Source: Legionellales bacterium
Lineage (GTDB): Bacteria > Pseudomonadota > Gammaproteobacteria > JAGOUN01
Assembly (NCBI GenBank): GCA_027486005.1
Contig: JAIXPZ010000076.1
Location: 1-64,000 of the forward strand
Direction: 5' to 3'
DNA: 64,000 nucleotides
Below are positions 51,801 through 61,884 of this stretch, piece after piece. The translations under genes and the position numbers were made by a program. The stretch's first letter is position 1. Every line of letters begins with the position of its first letter. The notes beneath the pieces were generated by a model. The model saw only the letters and a list, made by a program, of their open reading frames with translations. It was not told the DNA's origin and did not search any database.

Positions 51801-52376
51801 TTAAGCAGAAGGAGTAGTATTATCAATATAATCTTCGCGTGGAAAACTAAAAGACATAATATATTTCTTACTAGAACCACCTGAGAATGTAGATTGACAC
51901 TTTGCTACTGTCGTTGAATAATCGTTTGTTCCCGCCGTGGTTGCAGAGTTAGTTGAAGCAACCGCCGCACTCGTAAACATATTTTGACATATATTTACCG
52001 CCTGATCTCCAGGTACATCAGATGCTGTAACAAAATACTCAGACGGCGTATCTCCTTGCATTACCTGAAACGCTCCATAAGGTCCCTGTATCGCCCCTGC
52101 AGTTGTAATATACGTATTCGCCATCAAACCGCTTTTAACAACATCCTCTGTATCAAGATCAGTTTCATTATAAGATGTGCTAAGCAGTTGGCTCATCGCA
52201 CTGGCTGCCTGCTGTACGATTGTCTGTGTTGTGTTGGCTTTGTTTTTCTTATCCGCTGAAATAAATAACTCCACCACCCCAAGACCTGCCGCCACAATAA
52301 TCACAATTGCAAGCAACGCTTCAAGTAATGAAAACCCTTTTTGCTTTGTATATCTACCTTTCATTGACAACAACAT
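51801..52376 (-). CDS. Prepilin-like protein 1 (PilS-type pilin, Glu at +5)
   Basis: From ATG 52376, with GGAGAA upstream, the leader is MLLSMKGRYTKQKG and the mature protein starts FSLLEALLAIVIIVAAGLGV with Glu5. The C-terminal part has the cysteine pair NICQNMF and VAKCQSTF expected of a type IVb pilin disulfide loop. About 191 aa. Its position directly after the pilR-like gene is that of pilS in R64, so it is the best candidate for the major pilin. A longer reading from 52436 overlaps the pilR-like gene and has no ribosome site. Confidence 0.82.
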   Translation of the reverse strand: MLLSMKGRYTKQKGFSLLEALLAIVIIVAAGLGVVELFISADKKNKANTTQTIVQQAASAMSQLLSTSYNETDLDTEDVVKSGLMANTYITTAGAIQGPYGAFQVMQGDTPSEYFVTASDVPGDQAVNICQNMFTSAAVASTNSATTAGTNDYSTTVAKCQSTFSGGSSKKYIMSFSFPREDYIDNTTPSA

Positions 52377-52392
52377 AATCGATTCTCCTTTT

Positions 52393-53529
52393 TTAGCCTG
52401 ATATCGAACCCGTTTGAACAGAGGACTGAATGCCATACAATGACAACATCACCCAACCAATAACACCTGTCACCATTATCATAAGAGTATAGCCTAAAAT
52501 ACGCCCTTTTTTGATAAATACCAAGCGCTGCTCTTCTAAATTTTCATCCGCTAAAAATTTAATCCCTTTTTCCAAATTATTCGTAGTCGCAAACACGGTT
52601 AAACTAATTAACAAATTACCCTCAAACAAACCAATGACCAAAGATTCACCAAAACCACTACCAGCACCCAAACGAATCATAATTCTTCTTAAAAAATGCA
52701 TTAAATATGGTGTCGCAGTTATACCCATTTTATGAACAGCATTGTTAAAGCTCGAACCTGTTTTTAACATAGAGGCTAACGCAATCAAAAAAGTCGTTGC
52801 CGTATATGGTTTATAAATATTCCACGGCGGTAACTTATCCAAAATATTACGTACCGGCATAAAAGTAAAACGAGCTAAAGAAGAAATAGATAACACAGTT
52901 ACCGAGACTAACGTGACAGTGATAGAAATAAGATGGTCATGAATAAAAGTCGTCAATGCATACAAATTCTGGGCCATAGGTGGCCAATTTTGTGGTGGGC
53001 TTAGCTTTACCATTAGTGGTAGTACAAATTCTGAGAACGACAATAAAGAGCCAATTAATACTAACACCATAACAGCAGGATAGGTTAATGCACCAACAAG
53101 TGCTGATTTAATCGATGTCATGTTTTCTGCAAAATTAGTCACTACCTGACAGGCAATCGCTAAGTCATTGGAAGAAGCTTCAATAATGGCACTTTCTTGC
53201 GAAGGAACCCAATAAGCAATTGCACGCTCAAAACGCGTTCCATTGGCCATCATTCTTAAGATGTCGTCTACTAAAAACTTCATTGAAACATCATTATTAT
53301 ATTTTTTAATCATATCGCCATAGAGACGTAATGAGGTTTGAATGGAAATGCCATTTTGTGTAAACGTTCGAATAATCCGATAAAATTCCAGGCGCTTTTT
53401 CAAATCAAAATAAAAGTTTTTTGTTAAATAATATTTAATAAAAAACCAAAAACCTCGTTCTGTTATCCCATAGCTTTGTTTGGTTTTAAACTCGGTTTTC
53501 GTTTTTGGTGCGGCGCCATTTCTTTGCAC
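52393..53529 (-). CDS. pilR: PilR-like inner-membrane platform protein (GspF family)
   Basis: This is the polytopic inner-membrane protein of type IV pilus/T2SS machines. GspF-type segments are KRLEFYRIIRTFTQNGISIQ, a hydrophobic pair (ALTYPAVMVLVLIGSLLSF; VTLVSVTVLSISS), LIALASMLKTGSSFNNAV, and a last helix (GYTLMIMVTGVIGWVMLSLY). Length 378 aa. It follows the ATPase gene by two bases, the R64 pilQ-pilR order. Confidence 0.88.
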   Translation of the reverse strand: MQRNGAAPKTKTEFKTKQSYGITERGFWFFIKYYLTKNFYFDLKKRLEFYRIIRTFTQNGISIQTSLRLYGDMIKKYNNDVSMKFLVDDILRMMANGTRFERAIAYWVPSQESAIIEASSNDLAIACQVVTNFAENMTSIKSALVGALTYPAVMVLVLIGSLLSFSEFVLPLMVKLSPPQNWPPMAQNLYALTTFIHDHLISITVTLVSVTVLSISSLARFTFMPVRNILDKLPPWNIYKPYTATTFLIALASMLKTGSSFNNAVHKMGITATPYLMHFLRRIMIRLGAGSGFGESLVIGLFEGNLLISLTVFATTNNLEKGIKFLADENLEEQRLVFIKKGRILGYTLMIMVTGVIGWVMLSLYGIQSSVQTGSISG

Positions 53530-53531
53530 GA

Positions 53532-55121
53532 CTACACCCCTTCTACTGTATCAAATAATAAGCCACAACGATCTTCTACAAACCTAGGGTCGACCATGCC
53601 TTGGAATACTTTCTCAATACCATGCTCCAAAGCAGTTCTTCCGCCTTGTTCGTGCCAAATACGAAATGCGCTCTCAAATTCTAATGAGCGAAGTGCCGCA
53701 AGAAGCTCTGGTGTTGGTTCTAACATTTCTGCCACTACTGTTCGGCCTGCAATGCCTTTACGGCATTCTGCACAACCCTCATCATTCACAAAGCGAACGA
53801 CATCTAGTTTTTTATCTTTATGCGCATCCATCTTTATTAAGGACTCTAGTCTATAGATGACTGCTTTCGCATCTTCATCATGTGACATTTTTTTAGCAAA
53901 CACGTCATAGGGAAGAGCACACTTCGTACAAGAAGTCGGAACCAATGCTTGATAAACCAAAAGCGCAAGGAAATTAGGTGATGCAAGTACGTGATTTTCA
54001 AAGCCAAGATTCAGCAAACGGTTATAAATAGAGATCGCTGATGCAGCATGCACCGTGGTAAATACTTGATGTCCTGAAAGTACAGCCGAAGATAAAAGTT
54101 GTGTTGAACGTTGATCTCGAACCTCACCCACCATGATAATGTCTGGGTCACAACGCATCGCGACTTTAATCGCTTTGACGAAAATATTCTCTTCTTCTAC
54201 ATTCTCGGTACGTTTAATACTTAAGTTAATTTGATTGGCGCCGGGAATAGCATACTCAGGTGGATCTTCTGTCGTTAATATTTTTTTCGTGCCTTTAGAA
54301 CGTCGAAAAATTTCTGTGAGCAAAGTAGCCAGCGTGGTTGATTTTCCTGACCCAGTTGTTCCAGCAATGATAGTAACACCGACCGGCCGCGCTTGCGCAC
54401 GCTCAAGAAGCGCAATCTGCCTATTACTATACCCTAACTCGTGCAAAGTAATTTTAAGCTGAGCATCAACTGGTAACAACCGCATCACAATCGTCACTGC
54501 ACTTGGATAACACGGCGCTGTTTGTAAACGAAGCTTATAGTGGCGCTTAATACCATCAATATCAACGTAGGTATCCAAAAGAGCATCTTGCATTTCTTCA
54601 GGATTATATTGCGTATCCTTCGAACCTTCGGCCGCGGCAACGTTATACACATAGTTCACTAATCGATTAACTGTATGGCTATCTAATTCACCTATTTTAT
54701 AAATTAAGCCATGAATTCGAAACTTAACTTCGGCATGATCTGCATAAATTTCTAAGTGAATATCAGACGCATGCGCTCGAATGGCTTGCAGAAGTATGTC
54801 GTTAAATCGACGATCAAGATCAGATTCACTTTCCATCACCATCGAGACATCGTGGCTCATTCTATCTCGAAAAATAAACAATAATTCACTAGAAACATAA
54901 ATAGTTGAAATTTCGCGAGTTTCTAATCCAAAGTCTTTAATGGTTTGCGCGCGCTGTTTGATAATGCTGCTAGAACCTTGATTAATTATGCAATAAACAC
55001 GGCCATCTTTTGCTTCAGCAAAACAAAAACTCTGCCTTTCCAGCTCAGTTAACTGATCGTCAAGAATCAGTCGCTCTGTTTTAGGTAATTCATCCGCCGT
55101 TGTTATTAATTTATAGTCCAT
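53532..55121 (-). CDS. pilQ: PilQ-like type IV pilus assembly ATPase (GspE family)
   Basis: A hexameric secretion ATPase of 529 aa in the cytoplasm, R64 PilQ type (not the secretin called PilQ in other species). Motifs are ASDIHLEIYADHAEVKFRIH, Walker A TIIAGTTGSGKSTTLATLLT, ILTTEDPPEYAIPGANQINL (Asp box), MRCDPDIIMVGEVRDQRSTQ (Walker B and His-box area) and TTVHAASA. A C-terminal zinc-site pattern CTKC ... CAEC is present. It energises pilus assembly with the PilR-like platform. Confidence 0.92.
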   Translation of the reverse strand: MDYKLITTADELPKTERLILDDQLTELERQSFCFAEAKDGRVYCIINQGSSSIIKQRAQTIKDFGLETREISTIYVSSELLFIFRDRMSHDVSMVMESESDLDRRFNDILLQAIRAHASDIHLEIYADHAEVKFRIHGLIYKIGELDSHTVNRLVNYVYNVAAAEGSKDTQYNPEEMQDALLDTYVDIDGIKRHYKLRLQTAPCYPSAVTIVMRLLPVDAQLKITLHELGYSNRQIALLERAQARPVGVTIIAGTTGSGKSTTLATLLTEIFRRSKGTKKILTTEDPPEYAIPGANQINLSIKRTENVEEENIFVKAIKVAMRCDPDIIMVGEVRDQRSTQLLSSAVLSGHQVFTTVHAASAISIYNRLLNLGFENHVLASPNFLALLVYQALVPTSCTKCALPYDVFAKKMSHDEDAKAVIYRLESLIKMDAHKDKKLDVVRFVNDEGCAECRKGIAGRTVVAEMLEPTPELLAALRSLEFESAFRIWHEQGGRTALEHGIEKVFQGMVDPRFVEDRCGLLFDTVEGV

Positions 55122-55128
55122 AGTCTGC

Positions 55129-55701
55129 TCACGTTGTTTGTGAAGAAGTTACTGGCTTATTCTCAGCACTCATTGCCGCAGATGCTGCACTGGAGAAATC
55201 GTTCACAAGCTCTCCAGCGCCTCCAATGACAAATGGAACGGCATAAGCTTTTTGTGTATTAATATCAACAACCCCGACAGAATAAGGTCGAATCAATGAA
55301 ACACGGTACTGTTTGCCGACAAGGTCCCCCGGCCCTACTTGGTATACAATTCCTGCATCATCCGTTAAAACGGCATATAAGGTGTTACCAAAACCCTCGA
55401 CCCTCAACACTTTAAATGGAAAAGTCCCCATAGACTGTTGCGCTTGCAAAGCCTCCAAACTGTTTTTAAGTGTCATCGCTTGAATCTTACGTTGCGCAAT
55501 AGCTATTTGTTCACCAAGCACAGCAATATCCGCAAAACTATCCGTGTGACCACTTTCGGCAGAAACCGGACCCTTCTCTTCTCCGCTTGTTCTAGTATTC
55601 GCCGCTTCGGGCATGGCTTGAGTTTGCGCCATTCCCTCGCCACTAACTCCCCATAACAAAGTCGAGCACAAAAAAATAAAAGTCCAAGAATATTTACGCA
55701 T
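55129..55701 (-). CDS. pilP: PilP-like type IVb pilus biogenesis protein
   Basis: From ATG 55701, with AAGGTGA upstream, a signal peptide (KYSWTFIFLCSTLLWGVSGEG) leads to a periplasmic protein of about 165 aa. The C-terminal domain (FKVLRVEGFGNTLYAVLTDD, GPGDLVGKQYRVSLIRPYSV, GVVDINTQKAYAVPFV) fits the PilP family of R64-type pili. It overlaps the pilO-like gene by eight bases. Function within the inner-membrane complex is by family. Confidence 0.8.
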   Translation of the reverse strand: MRKYSWTFIFLCSTLLWGVSGEGMAQTQAMPEAANTRTSGEEKGPVSAESGHTDSFADIAVLGEQIAIAQRKIQAMTLKNSLEALQAQQSMGTFPFKVLRVEGFGNTLYAVLTDDAGIVYQVGPGDLVGKQYRVSLIRPYSVGVVDINTQKAYAVPFVIGGAGELVNDFSSAASAAMSAENKPVTSSQTT

Positions 55702-56989
55702 AAATTTCACCTTCCACTTTCCAAGACATATCATAATCATTCACCACAAAGTTTATACTGTTAATGGTTAATGTTGGAAAAGACAATAACGCTTTCTCAA
55801 ACTGTATCAGTTGCCAAAGCTTTTCGCCACTGACCTGAAACGCTGCCGTATTGACGCCATACTGACTTTTACTTTTGCCTTTCAATGCAAATTTAAACAT
55901 TTCATTATTCAACTGCATATAAGAGATCAGTCGATACGATTCTCGGGGAATATTTTGCGTCAAACCACTTTCTGCTATTTTTCCCGGCCCTTTTTCAAGC
56001 GTAACATCATTAAACGTCAATGTTTTTACGCCAGTATTATTGTCTTTTCCAATAGATCCATTAATGGGCGTTTTAGAGTATGCATATAGAAAAGAATCTA
56101 ATGTGCCATAATCAGAACGAGTCAACGTTAATGACAAGATTTTTGCATTTTGTGCATCGTAATTAGCAGAGGTCAAATCCCACCCTTGTGATTGTAATGG
56201 AATAAAGTTAAGTACGTTTAGCACATTCTTTACAACCGCGTAACCCACTTTAAGCTCAATGGTTTTTTGAATTTTCGCAAAATAATCTATTTTTGCTTGT
56301 ATTTGTAACTGTCGCTGTCTCTCTGCCTCAATTTGCTGTTGGTGTAATAGCCGAGACACTAATCTTTGTTGATGCACATAGTATATGCCGACGCCTAACG
56401 CAATGACTAATGCAACTAAGGCTAACAGCTTTTGCAATAAAATTTTAGAAGGCTGTAAATATCGAACAACATAGGTTCTCTCTTTTTTTAATTTAGTCAC
56501 GAATGAAAAAAAATCTATTGCCTTAAAATCAGGAAAATCTTCACTCGCGGTATCGGTGCTCAATAAGCTTGCCTGAACATCAATGCCTTCGGATGAAAAT
56601 TCTTCTTTTGCAACCTCTATTACTTCACTCACAGAAGTATAGCTACCAACAAAATCTCCGGCAGTTGCTTTAGGCACACCAACACCGGACCAGACTGAAT
56701 TATTTTTAATAATGCATGCCCAATACACTGTGTCGCTCATACGATGTACAAGAATTAAATTTTGATATCGACTTGCTAATAATCCTGCTAAACAAATGGC
56801 CTTATTATGCGACGCATCGGCTAATGCGACTAATCTAAGTTTTCCACTAATTTTTTCGTTGATGTTCAACATCACGCCATAGTGCAAATTCGTGTTAAAC
56901 TGTATAGCCTCAATTCCGCTGCGGTCATCAACAGCCCAACGCATTCCAACCGCGTATTGTTTTTTTACCCCAGCGAATTTGAGTAACAT
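55694..56989 (-). CDS. pilO: PilO-like pilin accessory protein
   Basis: A bitopic inner-membrane protein of 431 aa matching the R64 PilO (PAP_PilO) layout. The cytoplasmic N-terminal part of about 185 aa includes VYWACIIKNNSVWSGVGVPK. One membrane helix follows (LLQKLLALVALVIALGVGIY). After it come a coiled coil (QQQIEAERQRQLQIQAKIDY) and a periplasmic domain. It lies between the secretin and PilP-like genes as expected. Confidence 0.8.
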   Translation of the reverse strand: MLLKFAGVKKQYAVGMRWAVDDRSGIEAIQFNTNLHYGVMLNINEKISGKLRLVALADASHNKAICLAGLLASRYQNLILVHRMSDTVYWACIIKNNSVWSGVGVPKATAGDFVGSYTSVSEVIEVAKEEFSSEGIDVQASLLSTDTASEDFPDFKAIDFFSFVTKLKKERTYVVRYLQPSKILLQKLLALVALVIALGVGIYYVHQQRLVSRLLHQQQIEAERQRQLQIQAKIDYFAKIQKTIELKVGYAVVKNVLNVLNFIPLQSQGWDLTSANYDAQNAKILSLTLTRSDYGTLDSFLYAYSKTPINGSIGKDNNTGVKTLTFNDVTLEKGPGKIAESGLTQNIPRESYRLISYMQLNNEMFKFALKGKSKSQYGVNTAAFQVSGEKLWQLIQFEKALLSFPTLTINSINFVVNDYDMSWKVEGEIYA

Positions 56990-56992
56990 TAT

Positions 56993-58543
56993 TTATTCAC
57001 CAATAATATACGGAGTAACTACAATGACCGTGGTTGTTTTGACCTTTGCCGTTGATTTTGCGCCGCCAAGCAGCCAATAGTCAGTTGATCCGGGCGAATT
57101 TATTTTTGAACTACCCGCATCATCTTGGAAGCCTGCGATCAATAAACTTTGTCCGCTATGTAACACCATATTTTCCAAGAAGTTTTTGCTATCAATTACC
57201 GGCCCCTGAATACTTTCCGCGCCATCCGCCGAGCTTGACGTTATGGTTTGCATATCTATCAATGATGAAAGTTGTAAGTTTAATGTCAACATAACTTGAT
57301 TATTCGCTTCTAACTTAGGCGTCACCATCATACTATAACCCGTTACCACTGTGCCTGGCTCCAAACTGGTCTGAGAAGAATCCTGAGTAACGGTGGTGGA
57401 GCTTGATGCAAGATAAGTAGTTTCATGCACACTCTGTATAGGTGCTGGTTGCCCACTCACCGTGTACACCGTAGCTCCAGTTACTACCGTCGTTTTACCT
57501 TGTGTACTAAGTGCTTTTAATATTGCACCATGCGCATCAGAAGAAGAAACAGTCAAAGAAGACATGCTATCGGTTAGCTCCTGATTTAATAGAGAGCTCG
57601 AATTCGTCACAAAAGTCGCCTCATCTGACGAGAGTACACTGGCAACTGCATTAATATCTAAGCCCATGTCAGAAGTTGAGCTGGTTTGAACATCATAAAC
57701 ATCGACACGAACTGCAATTTTTTGATTAGTTTTCTTATTAATCTTCTCTATATAATCTGCCACTTTTTCTTGAACATCTGGATTATCCGTCACTGCGACA
57801 TAACCTTCGACGGGGTTACCTTGTATTTTACCCGCGGGAGATAACATATCCTTCAACGTGGTTATTGCCGCTGTCCAAGGACTATCTGCCTTGACGGAAT
57901 ATTTCATGCTCATATCAGAACTTCCGCTCACCGTAGAGGATTGCGTGGTTCCGCCACCACCACTTCCACTTGTGGTTGCACTGGTAGAACTAATTGTATT
58001 ATCCGTGCTAAACGAACCAATAGGCGCATCTAATGCGTAAATTTTTGTCTCTAATAAGAAAATATTAACCTTGCCTTTTTTGTAATTCCAAAATAAACCA
58101 TAGCGATTCGCTAATTGGCCAATGACTTGTTGCAGAGTCCCTTGAAACACAGTGACGCCCGTAGTACTAATTTCCTTACTCGCCGCCACGGTATTTTTAT
58201 CTTCAGCAAAAACAATAGGCATATGTGATAATTTAGAAATATTGGCAAACGTTTGGGCCAAAGTCTCGTTTACGCCGGTTGAATAAACTAAACGCTGATT
58301 AAAAATAACTGGTAGTTTTTGCTTAGAGGTTATCACAAAGTGCTCATCCGAAAGAAACATTTTATCACTTTTGGTCACTAACGAAGTGGGTTTCTTAATA
58401 CGATTTTTATCGTAAATAGATGTCGCTTTCTTTATCGTTTTGTCTTCATATTTATCAGTGTCTTTTGGCGTAGAACACGCCACTAACCCAGAAACACTGA
58501 GAATAATAAGGCTGTTACGTAACCATAAATGCATTTGTTTCAT
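56993..58543 (-). CDS. pilN: PilN-like secretin lipoprotein
   Basis: This is the outer-membrane secretin of type IVb pili, 516 aa. The signal peptide ends in the lipobox GLVAC (Cys23). The N-terminal periplasmic domains (VFAEDKNTVAASKEISTTGV, QQVIGQLANRYGLFWNYKKG) are followed by a Ser/Thr/Gly-rich insert (about 190-215), an N3-like domain (YVAVTDNPDVQEKVADYIEK) and the secretin beta domain (GYSMMVTPKLEANNQVMLTL, ENMVLHSGQSLLIAGFQDD). R64 PilN and TcpC are the closest architecture. Confidence 0.9.
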   Translation of the reverse strand: MKQMHLWLRNSLIILSVSGLVACSTPKDTDKYEDKTIKKATSIYDKNRIKKPTSLVTKSDKMFLSDEHFVITSKQKLPVIFNQRLVYSTGVNETLAQTFANISKLSHMPIVFAEDKNTVAASKEISTTGVTVFQGTLQQVIGQLANRYGLFWNYKKGKVNIFLLETKIYALDAPIGSFSTDNTISSTSATTSGSGGGGTTQSSTVSGSSDMSMKYSVKADSPWTAAITTLKDMLSPAGKIQGNPVEGYVAVTDNPDVQEKVADYIEKINKKTNQKIAVRVDVYDVQTSSTSDMGLDINAVASVLSSDEATFVTNSSSLLNQELTDSMSSLTVSSSDAHGAILKALSTQGKTTVVTGATVYTVSGQPAPIQSVHETTYLASSSTTVTQDSSQTSLEPGTVVTGYSMMVTPKLEANNQVMLTLNLQLSSLIDMQTITSSSADGAESIQGPVIDSKNFLENMVLHSGQSLLIAGFQDDAGSSKINSPGSTDYWLLGGAKSTAKVKTTTVIVVTPYIIGE

Positions 58544-58553
58544 TATTCGTTCC

Positions 58554-59207
58554 TTAAAAACCAGTTACGGGCCGTGCTTGATAATCGTTAGGCTTAAACA
58601 CAACCACACCATTCGTCATAATAACTGCTTTTACCGCAAAACCATCGCTCGATGCAACAATACTAGTCAATAATTCATTCAGTGAGTCCTGGAAAGAACC
58701 ATAAAAAGCGTGAGAAAACTCGATTTTAAAGTCATTAGGTGATGACCATTTCGCTGTATATCCTTGATCTTTTGCCCAACGAGTGACTGTTTGACTTAAG
58801 GATTCACCTGCCACTGCATAAAACACAAGTGGTCGAGTTTGTGTTAAGGCTAGTGCATCTTTTACTTTCGATGCCACCCCTATTTTTAAGGTGTACGGAT
58901 TAATCGCAAATGCAGCATCTTCCGGAGCATCTTCCAAGAACTGCACATTAGCTAAGGTTAGATCATAAGAAAAAACAACTGCGTATTTTTCTTTGTTTTG
59001 TGCGTAAAACTCCAATGCCTGTGCTTTAGAAACCGACTTTGGCACTAAAGTAGTGGCACTTTCATAAATCGCCGCAGGCTCTGTGTTTCCTTCATTAACC
59101 GCAAACCCCGCGTAGGCATAACATTGCAAACCTGCTGCAAGAAGAAGTGCGCTCAAACGAAAGCAGTAGCTTCTTAATTTTTTGCTTATTCTCACAGCAA
59201 CCCTCAC
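58554..59207 (-). CDS. pilL: PilL/TcpQ-like pilus biogenesis protein
   Basis: A periplasmic protein of 217 aa with an N-terminal signal (SKKLRSYCFRLSALLLAAGL) and a C-terminal TcpQ/PilL-type domain: FYAVAGESLSQTVTRWAKDQ, GYTAKWSSPNDFKIEFSHAF, YGSFQDSLNELLTSI. TcpQ-like proteins help secretin assembly and stability. It is the first gene of the pilus run, ten bases upstream of the secretin gene, and shorter than R64 PilL (about 355 aa). Confidence 0.78.
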   Translation of the reverse strand: MRVAVRISKKLRSYCFRLSALLLAAGLQCYAYAGFAVNEGNTEPAAIYESATTLVPKSVSKAQALEFYAQNKEKYAVVFSYDLTLANVQFLEDAPEDAAFAINPYTLKIGVASKVKDALALTQTRPLVFYAVAGESLSQTVTRWAKDQGYTAKWSSPNDFKIEFSHAFYGSFQDSLNELLTSIVASSDGFAVKAVIMTNGVVVFKPNDYQARPVTGF

Positions 59208-59349
59208 TTTTGGTTAATAAGTAAACAAAATTTCGCCTAACCCCGACAATTTTTCAGGCACTTCTGGCATTATACTTAAGGTTTTCTTAATAAGTAAAGG
59301 CATGATTTTCATACTATCAAGCATGGAGAAAGCGGTGGCACGCCCTTTC

Positions 59350-60672
<1,323 letters not shown>

Positions 60673-60679
60673 TTATTAT

Positions 60680-60960
60680 CACCCCTCACCCGCCTATCGG
60701 CACCCTCTCCCCTCTAGGGGAGAGGGAATTCAATAGCTTGCTTCAATTCACCACCCAAACTAATACACATTAGTTTCAAAAGAATACAAAAACAATGACG
60801 ACTGAATCCTTCTCCCCTAGAGGGGAGAGGGAATTCAATAGCTTGCTTCAATTCACCACCCAAACTAATACGCATTAGTTTCAAAAAAATACAAAAACAA
60901 TGACAACTGAATCCTTCTCCCCTAGAGGGGAGAAGGTGCCGACAGGCGGATGAGGGGTGA
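60680..60960. mobile_element. MITE-like palindrome-bounded element
   Basis: The ends are 35-bp inverted copies (60680-60714 and 60926-60960) with only a few mismatches: CACCCCTCACCCGCCTATCG ... and its complement ... GGCGGATGAGGGGTG. Inside, CTCCCCTAGAGGGGAG palindromes recur three times (about 60705, 60811 and 60916) at the edges of a 105-bp unit. There is no coding sequence. The layout fits a non-autonomous MITE or a composite REP element between purA and hflC. Confidence 0.75.
60716..60925. repeat. 105-bp tandem duplication inside the MITE-like element
   Basis: Two copies with period 105 (for example AATTCAATAGCTTGCTTCAA at 60727 and 60832) differ at only a few positions (ACACATTAG against ACGCATTAG; AAAAGAATA against AAAAAAATA). 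The near identity indicates a recent duplication, bounded by the CCTAGAGGGGAG palindromes. Confidence 0.9.
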
Positions 60961-60971
60961 GTTAAAAATCG

Positions 60972-61865
60972 TTACGCCTTATCATCTGCACTGTGAAAAT
61001 AATCAAAAAACTGACCCTGCGGCGATATCACCAAGACATCTTCTTTATCTTTAAAAGACGCACGGTACGCTAATAAACTGCGATAGAAATTATAAAACTT
61101 CGCATCTTTTCCATAAGTATCTGCATACAATTTCGCTGCCTTTTGCTCGCCCTGAGCTTTTAATGTCGCCGCTTCTTGCAGAGCCTGCGCTTTAATGATG
61201 ACAACCTGCTGATCGGCTGCAGCGCGAATACTTTCGGACACTTTTAATCCTTCAGCGCGTTTGTTATTGGCAAACTGCTTTCTTTCTGCTGCCATGCGAC
61301 TAAACACTGACGCCAAAACTCGGGCAGGTAATTTTACAGACTGAATTTGCACATCCAAAATTTCAACGCCATAGTCATCCGATAAAGCGCGCTGTGTATT
61401 TTTTAATACTGCATCTAAAATTTGTGGCCGCGCAGTAGAAATAAAATCGCCACTGGTATGTTTTCCTAATTGGGCGCGCAATTCATCATTGATTTTCTGC
61501 TCCATTAAACTCTCAGCTCTCTCTTCTATGCCGCTCGTACGTTGATAGTACAGCGGTAAATTAGAGATCCTCCATTTCACATAGTACTCCACTACAACTG
61601 AAGTTTGCTTAGAGGTTAGTGTTGAAAACTCTCCCGAAGTGAAGCCATGCAGTCTAGTGTCAAATTTCTTCACTGAACTAATAAACGGTAATTTAACATG
61701 CAAGCCTGGGCCATAAGTTTTCGCAAGCCCTTGCGTATCAGTTTTCAATTTACCCATAACCAACACCAAGCCTTTTTGTCCTTCTTCAATGACAAACAAG
61801 CTTCCCATCAACAATAAAAATAATAAAACTGCGATAGTCGTAATCGCTCTTTTCCAATGTTTCAT
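60972..61865 (-). CDS. hflC: Membrane protease modulator HflC
   Basis: HflC, a SPFH/band-7 protein, forms with HflK the periplasmic cage around FtsH. From ATG 61865 (AGAGG upstream) it starts with a signal anchor (AITTIAVLLFLLLMGSLFVI), then EEGQKGLVLVMGKL, the SPFH core (TRLHGFTSGEFSTLTSKQTS), and the helical region (VFSRMAAERKQFANNKRAEG). Length 297 aa is typical. A longer reading from 61928 overlaps hflK. Confidence 0.94.
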   Translation of the reverse strand: MKHWKRAITTIAVLLFLLLMGSLFVIEEGQKGLVLVMGKLKTDTQGLAKTYGPGLHVKLPFISSVKKFDTRLHGFTSGEFSTLTSKQTSVVVEYYVKWRISNLPLYYQRTSGIEERAESLMEQKINDELRAQLGKHTSGDFISTARPQILDAVLKNTQRALSDDYGVEILDVQIQSVKLPARVLASVFSRMAAERKQFANNKRAEGLKVSESIRAAADQQVVIIKAQALQEAATLKAQGEQKAAKLYADTYGKDAKFYNFYRSLLAYRASFKDKEDVLVISPQGQFFDYFHSADDKA

Positions 61866-61884
61866 TTTAATTAACCTCTTTTCG

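Noticed and set aside
53476-53856. Plus-strand 126-aa open frame opposite the pilus ATPase
   Set aside because: Antisense shadow of the conserved ATPase gene; no support.
60680-60960. Possible CRISPR array, because of regularly spaced palindromic blocks
   Set aside because: Only two copies with 105-bp period, and the intervening sequence is itself repeated rather than unique, so it is a tandem/MITE structure.
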